Part shown: positions 1 through 6,733 of the stretch, one piece after another
Layout: each line of letters starts with the position of its first letter
Position numbering within the stretch: the stretch's first letter is position 1
DNA from: Limonium bicolor
Lineage: Eukaryota; Streptophyta; Magnoliopsida; Caryophyllales; Plumbaginaceae
DNA: 64,000 nt
Reading direction: 5' to 3'
Assembly (NCBI GenBank): GCA_023374045.1
Contig: CM041777.1
Span: forward strand, 90,576,300-90,640,299
Notes under the pieces: model-generated
Seen by the model: the letters and a program-made list of their open reading frames with translations, nothing else
Databases searched by the model: none
Told to the model about the DNA's origin: nothing
Made by a program: the position numbers and the translations under genes

Positions 1-2
1 GC

Positions 3-1025
3 TTCCTCGGTCTGGCAGGTTACTATAGGAGATTTGTGAAGGACTTCTCCAGTGTCTCGAAGCCGATGACTTCCTTGATGAAAAAGGATGCACCATTCGA
101 GTGGACAGTCGACTGTGAGAGAGCTTTCACGAGTCTCAAGGATGCTCTGACATCTGCACCGGTTCTGACATTACCAGACGGTCCAGATGGTTTTGAGGTC
201 TATTGCGACGCATCAGGCAGGGGTATGGGTTGTGTGTTGATGCAACACGGGAAGGTCGTGGCTTACGCCTCCCGACAGCTGAAGAAGCATGAGGAGAACT
301 ATCCTACCCACGACTTAGAATTGGGGGCCATTGTCTTCGCACTGAAGATATGGCGACATCACTTGTATGGGGTAAGTGTGACGATTTATTCTGACCACAA
401 GAGTTTAAAGTACTTGTTCACTCAGAAGGAGTTGAACATGAGGCAAAGAAGGTGGGTTGAATTTCTGAATGATTATGACATCGATTTACAGTACAAGGAG
501 GGTAAGGCAAATGTGGTAGCTGACGCATTGAGTCGCCGAGCACACTCTCTCCATTCGCTAGTCTCTCATACTGGCTTGGTTGAAGAGGTGCGGAGTGCTC
601 AGATGACGGATCAGTACATGATGGAGATTAGACAGAAGCTTATTGATGGCACATTCGAGGGTCAGAAGTATGACTTCAGACTCCACGATGATGACCTGAT
701 TAGGCTCAATGGCCGGTTGTGTATACCGAGGAGTAGCGCTGAGCTGAAGGAGCGCATACTGAGTGAATCCCATTGTTCTACGACATCGATTCACCCCGGA
801 GCTTCAAAGATGTATAAAGGTATGAAAAGATATTTTTGGTGGACTGGAATGAAAAAGGATGTGAATGACTATGTGCTGAGGTGTCTCACTTGTCAGAAGG
901 TCAAGTTTGAGCACCGACGGCCTGGTGGTATGGTGCAGCCAATGCCAGTGCCGGAGTGGAAGTTCCATGACATATCTATGGACTTCGTGGTAGGACTTCC
1001 ACCTACAAGGGGAGGTCTAATATGA
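3..1025 (+). CDS. Ty3/gypsy pol, partial: end of reverse transcriptase, RNase H, start of integrase
   Basis: Open at the left edge (frame 3), so the true start is outside the window; the GTG at 36 is not a start. The first residues, [12 protein letters not shown], are the typical end of the Ty3/gypsy reverse transcriptase. RNase H follows: [14 protein letters not shown] (first catalytic Asp, about base 210), the Glu in [20 protein letters not shown], and VADALSRR (last Asp). Then comes the integrase zinc-binding HHCC region, with [10 protein letters not shown] and CLTCQK around bases 790-900, and the start of the integrase core with [11 protein letters not shown] (first acidic residue). The frame ends at TGA 1023-1025 inside the core, in the middle of a conserved stretch. 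The integrase continues in frame 2 from about 1019, so one base appears to be missing near 1017-1021. This is a decayed retrotransposon gene, not a host gene. Confidence 0.93.
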   Translation, partial: FLGLAGYYRRFVKDFSSVSKPMTSLMKKDAPFEWTVDCERAFTSLKDALTSAPVLTLPDGPDGFEVYCDASGRGMGCVLMQHGKVVAYASRQLKKHEENYPTHDLELGAIVFALKIWRHHLYGVSVTIYSDHKSLKYLFTQKELNMRQRRWVEFLNDYDIDLQYKEGKANVVADALSRRAHSLHSLVSHTGLVEEVRSAQMTDQYMMEIRQKLIDGTFEGQKYDFRLHDDDLIRLNGRLCIPRSSAELKERILSESHCSTTSIHPGASKMYKGMKRYFWWTGMKKDVNDYVLRCLTCQKVKFEHRRPGGMVQPMPVPEWKFHDISMDFVVGLPPTRGGLI

Positions 1026-2020
1026 TTTGGGTTGTGGTAGACCGACTGACCAAGGTGGCTCGATTCATACCGATGAAGGACACCTGGAAAGTGGCTAAAC
1101 TGGCAGAACTCTTCGATAAAGAGATTGTAAGACATCATGGTGTACCAAAGACGATAGTATCTGACAGAGATACCAGATTCCTATCCAGATATTGGAAGTC
1201 TACACGAGAGGCACTTGGTACTGAACTGAAATTGAGCACAGCTTTTCACCCACAGACAGATGGTCAGAGTGAGCGCACCATACAGACACTTGAGGATATG
1301 CTACGTGCATGTGCACTTGACTTTCAGACCAGCTGGATTGATAAGTTACATCTGATCGAGTTTAGTTACAACAACAGTTATCATGCATCGATCAAGATGT
1401 CTCCCTTCCAGGCATTGTACGGTAGACCATGCCGCACGCCATTATGCTGGGATGAGTCGAGTGAGACGGTCATTATAGGACCAGAGTATCTTGAGCGAGT
1501 TCAGGCAGAAGTTCGCCAGATCAGGGCTAATATGAAAGCAGCTCAGGATAGACAGAAGTCGTACGCAGATGTGCGCCGACGTGACCTGGAGTTCGCCGTG
1601 GGCGATCAGGTATTTTTGAGAGTATCCCCCATGAAGGGAGTATTTCGTTTTGGTCAGAAGGGCAAGTTGAGCCCGAAATATGTAGGTCCTTATGTTGTGA
1701 CGGAGCGGATCGGCCCGGTAGCTTATAGACTTGATCTACCCGCCGAACTGGGCAAGGTACATGATGTATTTCATGTGTCCCAGTTGAAGAAGTATATGTC
1801 TCATCCGTCTCATGTGCTTCAGCCGGAAAGGCTAACCTTAGAGCCAACCATGCGATCAGTGGAGACTCCGGTACGGATTCTGGATACTAAGACTCGAGAC
1901 ACTCGCCATAAGTCCGTGAGACTGGTGAAGGTCCTCTGGTCTAACCAGGACGTTGAGGAGGCCACTTGGGAGCTGGAAGGAAAGATGAAGGCGAAGCACC
2001 CGTCATTGTTTGCTTCTTAG
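1022..2020 (+). CDS. Ty3/gypsy integrase core, GPY/F module and chromodomain-like C-terminus (frameshifted continuation of pol)
   Basis: Continues the preceding pol frame after an apparent 1-base deletion; the ATG at 1022 is not a natural start because the family makes one polyprotein. [12 protein letters not shown] follows the first catalytic Asp of the integrase core. IVSDRDTRF carries the second Asp, and [19 protein letters not shown] carries the catalytic Glu, so D,D,E is complete across the break. Next are [21 protein letters not shown], the GPY/F module ([21 protein letters not shown]) and [11 protein letters not shown], all typical of chromovirus integrases. The end (VRILDTKT...VKVLWSN...EEATWELE) resembles the degenerate chromodomain of Tekay/Del-type elements, a module known to bias insertion toward heterochromatin. 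Apart from the frameshift no internal stop is seen, so the break may be fairly recent. Confidence 0.93.
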   Translation: MIWVVVDRLTKVARFIPMKDTWKVAKLAELFDKEIVRHHGVPKTIVSDRDTRFLSRYWKSTREALGTELKLSTAFHPQTDGQSERTIQTLEDMLRACALDFQTSWIDKLHLIEFSYNNSYHASIKMSPFQALYGRPCRTPLCWDESSETVIIGPEYLERVQAEVRQIRANMKAAQDRQKSYADVRRRDLEFAVGDQVFLRVSPMKGVFRFGQKGKLSPKYVGPYVVTERIGPVAYRLDLPAELGKVHDVFHVSQLKKYMSHPSHVLQPERLTLEPTMRSVETPVRILDTKTRDTRHKSVRLVKVLWSNQDVEEATWELEGKMKAKHPSLFAS

Positions 2021-2034
2021 TGTTCATATGTATA

Positions 2035-2067
2035 GGGTACGGGGCGTACCCCTTTTAAGGGGGGTAG
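2035..2067 (+). other. First hairpin plus polypurine tract of E, just after pol
   Basis: GGGTAC (2035-2040) pairs with GTACCC (2046-2051) around a 5-base loop, followed by CTTTT and AAGGGGGGTAG. It lies 15 bases after the pol stop. The same hairpin-TTTT-AAGGGGGTAG arrangement occurs in A (16531), B (41920) and C (35074), with different but still paired stem bases. Only the second copy abuts the LTR, so this one may be a central or duplicated polypurine tract (inference). Confidence 0.7.
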
Positions 2068-2144
2068 AGCCGTTTCGGTTATGGTTGTGTACGACATGTA
2101 TATTAATACATTGTCTATGTTATGTTACAGACCGTGGTGTCTGA

Positions 2145-2243
2145 ATGGTATTATGTGGTTTGGACCTCGAGTCCGTTATGGTATTATGTGGTTTGGACCT
2201 CGAGTCCGTTATGGTATTGTGTGGTTTGGACCTTGAGTCCGTT
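2145..2243 (+). repeat. Three tandem 33-bp units carrying a GGACC/GGTCC-type hairpin
   Basis: Units at 2145-2177, 2178-2210 and 2211-2243; the first two are identical and the third differs slightly. Each contains GGACCTCGAGTCC (or GGACCTTGAGTCC), which can form a short stem. The array lies in the spacer between the two polypurine tracts of E. The open frame across it is a by-product of a 33-bp unit length without stops. The rest of 2068-2340 shows nothing recognisable. Confidence 0.85.
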
Positions 2244-2340
2244 GTGGTGTAAGAATGATGGTAAGGTTGGTAAGGATGTTTGGAAGTATTGTTTTTATAA
2301 GTGTTTCCCGTGTTCTAATATTAAGATATGTGGGAAGTAT

Positions 2341-2377
2341 GAACTTTGGGGACAAAGTTCTTTTAAGGGGGGTAGAT
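2341..2377 (+). other. Second hairpin and 3' polypurine tract of E, abutting the LTR
   Basis: GAACTTTG (2341-2348) pairs with CAAAGTTC (2353-2360) around GGGA, then TTTT and AAGGGGGGTAGAT run directly into the LTR's TG at 2378. Position and composition are those of the plus-strand primer for reverse transcription. The stem differs from A, B and C (GACTTCG or GAACTTCG), but pairing is kept. Confidence 0.88.
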
Positions 2378-2637
2378 TGAAATACCCCAAACCTTGGTAT
2401 GTTGGTTAAACATTAAAACATGATTTATTAAGACTAAAAAGGTCTTAAAACACTAGTAAACAAATTTAAACAAAAGAAACACAAAATGTGCTTTAAAGTC
2501 AATAAGAGCAAAATGTGCTCTAAGCTTGGAATAGGCTTGGTAAGACCTAATGAACTTACCAAGACCTCATTTATATACTAATGAACATATTAAAGCAATT
2601 ACCAAAGAAAACCAAGCTTGAAAACAAGTTAAAACAT

Positions 2638-2671
2638 AAAATGTGCTTTAAGAAGTCTTAAAGCACATTTT
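2638..2671. repeat. Perfect 15-bp inverted repeat near the start of the E LTR
   Basis: AAAATGTGCTTTAAG (2638-2652) and its exact complement CTTAAAGCACATTTT (2657-2671) around AAGT. It is conserved in D (50313-50346) and F (61717-61750), where the spacer is GAGT. Being upstream of the promoter-like region it could be a protein-binding dyad or a hairpin. Confidence 0.85.
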
Positions 2672-2907
2672 TGAAAAATTGTCTTGTAAAGGAGTTTTGA
2701 ATGGCTAAATGTCCATCATTACTCTTAAATATATATGTGTACTATATAGTATCACATTTGGGTGACTATATTAATGGGAAATCAAAAATTTCACTTCTAA
2801 GTGCCTTGTTTAGGTGAATAGTAACTTTTACAAGCTAGTTTATAACATATGTTATGTTAAGTAATTAAATTGACAAACAAAGACTAAAATACCCTCACAC
2901 TAATAAA

Positions 2908-3100
2908 GGGGGCCGGTTTTTATATGTGTGGTGACTCACCACTCTCTAGTTAATGTAATAAGTAATTAAAGCAAACTAAGTAAAACTACTTTTTACTTTA
3001 TACTACAAATATCTCCTTAAAAGTAAGTTCTATCTTCATTCTCTCATTTCTTTCCTTCATTCACACGGTTTCCCACCTCTCTTCTTCCTTCTTCTTTGTT
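2908..3100 (+). promoter_or_regulatory. Promoter-like region of the E LTR
   Basis: GGGGGCCGGTTTT at 2908-2920 is followed about 90 bases later by an AT-rich TATA-like stretch (around 2998-3012) and a long pyrimidine-rich tract (about 3030-3100). The same order occurs in D (50581), F (61985) and C (27834). GGGCC-type boxes and pyrimidine patches are known from plant core promoters. Transcription start here is an inference from position and conservation. Confidence 0.45.
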
Positions 3101-3329
3101 CTCTCACGGTAATATCATCACCACCATTAGAGCTCCACCTTTGACCTCTTGCTAAATCAAGCTCACTTGTCCAAATCAAAAACAAACACCACCAATCTCT
3201 TCCTCTCATCAAGCTCTTCATTCCTATCTTCTCAAAACTCCAAGAGCTCCATTTCGGTGCCAAGGTGTTCCACCATTGAAGGAGCTTGAGCTTATATTTT
3301 GACATATTGTTGATCTCCTTTGCTTCTAG

Positions 3330-3822
3330 GTAAGGAATCTCAAAGAAAAGTCATGTTTCCTCCATGTTTTTACCTTGACCGAAAATACACATTGATATAG
3401 CTCTTTGTGTGACTTTGTTCTAGCTTCATTTCAACTCTTCATGGACTAGGTGGAGTCCTCTCTTGTTATATATCCAAACTCCCTTCAAAGATCAAGGTAA
3501 AATAACTACATAATGTTTTTGAAACAATGTCAAATTAGGGTTTACAATGAGATGAAGCTCAAAGCTTGAATACTCATTATGGTGTTTGTATATTGTCTAG
3601 AACTTGACAAGGAACCAAAATACCATACGGTTTTGTAAGGAATCAAGAAGGAAGTGTTTGGGAAAAAGAGGTAAATCTACTAACTTAAATGTTGTTTAAT
3701 GCCTTAGGAGAAATGAGCTTATAAATGCTTATTAAAACTACCTAAAGAGCAAATGGTGAATGACTTAGTAAATGTTCTCAAGAGACTAGTAAAGGGCATA
3801 TGTGTGTTGAGTGTATTTGCAG
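3330..3822 (+). promoter_or_regulatory. Phased splice-site-like motifs in the LTR leader of E
   Basis: AG|GTAAGG (GT at 3330), AAG|GTAAAA (3497) and GAG|GTAAAT (3671) are spaced 167 and 174 bases apart. A pyrimidine-containing TGTATTTGCAG|GT follows at 3812-3823. Equivalent trios occur in D (50993, 51160, 51337; acceptor-like AG at 51490) and F (62391, 62557, 62750; AG at 62906). They could mark a spliced noncoding leader; no transcript evidence is available here. Confidence 0.35.
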
Positions 3823-4620
3823 GTTAAAGGCATATATATTGTGGAAATTCAGTGTTTATGATTTAAGCACTTTAAGGGCCTAAGAGCCATGCATTTTAAG
3901 GGCCTAAGTGCCATGCAATTTAAATTATGCACTATATTGTAATGTAGTGTAAATTTGGGTGAAGTTGTGTATGAGAGTGTTCTTGGTGATTCTAGATGTT
4001 CTTGTGTGTTTAATGGAGAAAGCAAAGTGTTTAGGCTTGGTGATGTTCTAGGGGAACCCATGTCAAAATTTAGGTAAGAAGTAAGAAGTTCTAAGTGTTT
4101 ACACAAGGTTTGGTGAGTTAGAAAATGTAGGAAATGAATAAGGAGTTCATGATGTTTTAAAGGAATTTTGATGAACTAGGAAGTACTCTAGAGTGTAATA
4201 AGGACTTAGGCATGATCTTGAGATTTAGTGGTACCAAAGTCACTTTGGGACTTAGGTAAATACCTAGGCAAACTTTGGTAAAATAAGGAGAAGTGTACGC
4301 TAGGAAAAGAGTTTCAAGAAGGATATAAGGAATTAGTGTGAGAAATGATGCTTGGGAGATGATGTTAAAATAAGGAGGAAGCTTTTGGTATAGTAGTCAT
4401 TTTAGGTGTGGAACACCATTTGAAAAACTAGGAGAAAACATTGTAAGTGTTAGGAATTTTGTGAAGGAATAAGTAAAGGCTTAAGGAATTAGAAAATGAG
4501 TTTATGAGTGTTTAAGGGTGTCTTAGGTTGTGTTTAAAGTGCCCAAATGAGGTTAAGGAGTACTAGGTTATATGGGGTGAAGTTTGGAGTTGAAAGTAAA
4601 AAGGAAAACATAGATTTGGG

Positions 4621-4954
4621 GCCGACCGGACTTGCGACCGGACTTGCAAGCTCGGTCGGGACCTGTTTACCCTGCGAGAATTAGCTTCTGGAATGGACCG
4701 GGCATAGGACCGGACATGGACAAGTCCGGTCGGGCTAAATTTACAAAGGGAATAAACTCTCTGGAATGGACCGGACATAGGACCGGACTTACAAGTCCGG
4801 TCGGAGCAGAAAATTTTGTACGGATTGAGTTACTGGAATCGACCGGACATAGGACCGGACTTGGCAAGTCCGGTCGGGCTGAATTTCCGAAGGGGAGAAA
4901 CTCTCTGGAATCGACCGGACATGGACAAGTCCGGTCGGCAAGTCCGGTCGGACC
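4621..4954 (+). repeat. GC-rich hairpin array in the E LTR (about 73-bp units)
   Basis: Four to five tandem units, each with a linker like TTCTGGAAT, then GACCGGAC...GGACCGGACTTG...CAAGTCCGGTCGG. The stem GACCGGACTTG pairs with CAAGTCCGGTC. The array is a GC-rich island in an AT-rich LTR. D and F carry an array at the same place with recognisable linkers but different stems (GTCCGACCCA/TGGGTCGGAC in D; GACCGACCTTG/CAAGGTCGGTC in F). Open frames crossing it on both strands arise from the repeat structure. Confidence 0.88.
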
Positions 4955-5165
4955 TAAACTTGTAAAAAAAAAACAGAAAAGAATGTGACTTATGTAGTTA
5001 ACCCTAGGGTGTATAATGAAGGTAACCTAGGGTGAGGTAGACATTAAAACATGTCATACAATCATGTTGAATACTTAGTAAGTGTGAAGTTAAATAAATA
5101 ATTAACCGACATTACTAATGTGTATAGGATTCTCTCAAGGTGGAAACGAAACAAGGCAAGGACCA

Positions 5166-5212
5166 AGGTATGGTTTTCTTGCAGTCTGTTGCCTACCGGT
5201 TTACACCGGCTT
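5166..5212 (+). other. Conserved GGTATGG / CCGG-hairpin module (E LTR)
   Basis: AAGGTATGGTTTTCTTGCAG followed by CTACCGG-TTTACA-CCGGCTTG. Recognisable versions occur in every LTR family here: D (52795), C (29981, 39313), A (11155), B (23918, 46549) and the minus-strand C-prime LTR. In B the hairpin becomes GCCGTG-TTA-CACGGC, still paired. Its conservation among otherwise different LTRs suggests a cis-acting role in the transcript. Confidence 0.6.
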
Positions 5213-5862
5213 GGGTGTTGTTTGCTTTTCTGTGTGTTACGACCTTATAAGATTAAGGCATGAAAAGAGTTTACAGTTGTTATACATTATGATGTTGTAA
5301 GGTTATGACTCCTTTCCCTTGGTTGTCTAACAAGACCTAAATGTTTGCTTGTATGTGACTTAACAAATATTGTGTGATCACTAACAAGTGCTAACCGGGG
5401 GAGTGAGGAGTCCGGTTGTTCCGGCCACGCGTGTGATGGATGGGGGTCGATATCATATCCGGTTCGGCTCTCTTGGTGTATGTATAGGTGGTATTCCAAT
5501 TTGGTTTCTACCTTCCCTTAGCTTATCCAAAGCTAGTTACTGACTCACGTCGGGCCATAGGGGCATACGTATGTTATTTCGGTGTGCTTGGGATTACTAT
5601 ATCCGACACACCTTTGGTATAAGTTAACCGTTCTATATAACCGGACGGTAACGAGGATGGTAACGAGCTTAACATGGGGTTGGTAAAAACCTCTAGGCTC
5701 ACATGGTATACTAACTATGGTGGAAGGTTCCTTGTGCGAACCGATTTTATGGTGTTATGTATTGATGTTGTGATGCTATGCAATTTCCCTTGCTATGCTA
5801 TGGTATATATGTATATATATTGAATGTTCTGAAATGAATGCCATGTTATTATGACAATTGGT

Positions 5863-6236
5863 TGCGCGTATCCCGGTAGTCGATGGGCTGCGCGTTAGCC
5901 ATACCAGCAAAGGTGCTGACCCCCTCGGGGGCTCCATATTTTTATTGCAGGATGAGGATCGAAGAGGCAGAGTGGCTCTAGGTCCTAGGTTGTTGATATA
6001 CTTTTGGATAAGTAGGTTGTTGAGCCCGGGATGCGCCTGTGCTCCCGAGGCGTTACATTTTGATACCGCTGTTATACAGTGTTGGATGATTATGGTTTGG
6101 GGATGTGTTGTAAATTAAATACTCGGTATGGTTGGTTATGTTTATATATGGATGTTAGTTACTATGCTCGGGAGTCTGATCATCAGACCGATACACTTGT
6201 ATTTATTCTGCCTAGTTAACCACGTGGGTGGTTAAC
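5863..6236 (+). other. Hairpin-rich 3' domain of the E LTR
   Basis: Successive hairpins: CGCG (5865-5868)/CGCG (5891-5894); CAGCA (5905)/TGCTG (5914); CCCCC-TC-GGGGG (5920-5931); GTCTGA (6174)/TCAGAC (6183); GTTAACCAC (6215-6223)/GTGGTTAAC (6228-6236) with loop GTGG. A 3'-splice-site-like TTTTTATTGCAG lies at 5939-5950. The final hairpin is followed by GGCGTTGTAACACC. Equivalent hairpins at the same LTR positions in A, B and C show paired base changes. The last hairpin also contains a CACGTG (G-box), an alternative explanation for part of the conservation. Confidence 0.6.
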
Positions 6237-6328
6237 GGCGTTGTAACACCAAAGCGTTTGGTTAATGTTTGGTTGGTTATTTCCGCTGCGATTTCGGTAG
6301 TTGATAGGGGCGTTGTAGGGGTGTTACA

Positions 6329-6575
6329 ACGACCTTCGGGCAGAGTCATACACAAGACCCACCACCGGGCTCAACAATACAAAAGGATCTATGTATTCAG
6401 TTCCTCAAGTTCACAAATGTCCAGTTCTCTACCGGACTACTCAAATTCCCAAAACTCCACTCTCGGAATCATTTCACAATCACAAGGATCAGCCTAGAGG
6501 TATCTCTCTTGATAACATCTAGTGGCTTAGGGAATTCTCAGTGTCTAGTATTCTAAGATTTAAGGTTTCAACCAA
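6329..6575. other. Flank between E and A; probable continuation of the minus-strand C-prime LTR
   Basis: Not part of E (whose LTR ends at 6328) or A (which starts at 6581). Removing A joins this stretch to 56407 onward through the CTTAT duplication, so it is the left side of the same target sequence, which on the right is a reverse-strand LTR. I cannot match it directly to the C LTR. It has a short open frame but no recognisable protein. Confidence 0.5.
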
Positions 6576-6580
6576 CTTAT
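6576..6580. repeat. Left target-site duplication of element A (CTTAT)
   Basis: CTTAT directly precedes the A 5' LTR and recurs at 56402-56406 directly after the A 3' LTR. The 5-bp length is the norm for Ty3/gypsy integration. It proves that 6581-56401 was originally one insertion. Confidence 0.95.
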
Positions 6581-6695
6581 TGAAATACCCCTAACATTAA
6601 AATAATTAAATATTGATAAATAAGTATTATTTAGGGGATTATTAGACCCTAAAGAAAGTATATAAACATTTAGGCATTAAAACGCACCTAAACTT

Positions 6696-6733
6696 CTTAA
6701 GGTCAGAAACGTGCGTTAAAGCCCGACCTTAAG
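6696..6733. repeat. Inverted repeat in the A LTR
   Basis: CTTAAGGTC (6696-6704) is matched by GACCTTAAG (6725-6733) across 20 bases. The 3' LTR copy (about 17194-17231) keeps both arms. Its place in the LTR resembles that of the 15-bp inverted repeat in the E family, though the sequence differs. Confidence 0.7.

Larger units (their letters stand above)
1..6328 (+). mobile_element. Element E: 3' part of a Ty3/gypsy chromovirus (pol end, PPTs, 3' LTR)
   Basis: The 3' portion of an LTR retrotransposon whose 5' half lies left of the window. In order it holds the end of pol (3-2020), a hairpin plus polypurine tract (2035-2067), a short spacer with a 33-bp tandem repeat, a second hairpin plus polypurine tract (2341-2377), and a complete 3' LTR (2378-6328) starting TGAAATACCCC and ending GGGGTGTTACA. 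The RNase H, integrase, GPY/F and chromodomain-like order is that of chromoviruses; the C-terminal ATWE-type segment suggests the Tekay/Del clade (inference). It is the only element in the window with recognisable coding sequence, so a relative of it could supply proteins to elements A, B and C. The 5-bp TSD would be ACGAC at 6329-6333; its partner is outside the window. Confidence 0.9.
2378..6328 (+). repeat. 3' LTR of element E (3,951 bp)
   Basis: Begins TGAAATACCCCAAACC directly after the polypurine tract and ends GGGGTGTTACA. The solo LTR D (3,909 bp) and partial LTR F share its start, end and internal landmarks. Landmarks in order: 15-bp inverted repeat (2638-2671), GGGGGCCGGTTTT box (2908), pyrimidine-rich leader, phased AGGTAA motifs (3330, 3497, 3671), hairpin array (4621-4954), GGTATGG/CCGG hairpin (5166) and a hairpin-rich 3' domain (5863-6236). 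It has no credible coding sequence. At about 4 kb it is much longer than most plant LTRs. Confidence 0.92.

Noticed and set aside
2035..2067. Alternative LTR boundary at the first polypurine tract
   Set aside because: No TGAAATACCCC follows it; the LTR start is after the second tract in E, A, B and C.
2122..2409. 95-codon frame with WYYVVWTSSPLW repeats
   Set aside because: It arises from the 33-bp tandem repeat in the inter-PPT spacer and runs into the LTR; no start context or known domain.
4621..4954. CRISPR-like or satellite array
   Set aside because: Units are contiguous hairpins inside an LTR with similar linkers, not repeats with unique spacers, and the context is plant retrotransposon DNA.
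4632..4988. 118-codon frame, with open frames on the opposite strand
   Set aside because: Produced on both strands by the GC-rich hairpin array; similar frames over the arrays at 52151-52489 and 63542-63959 have the same cause.
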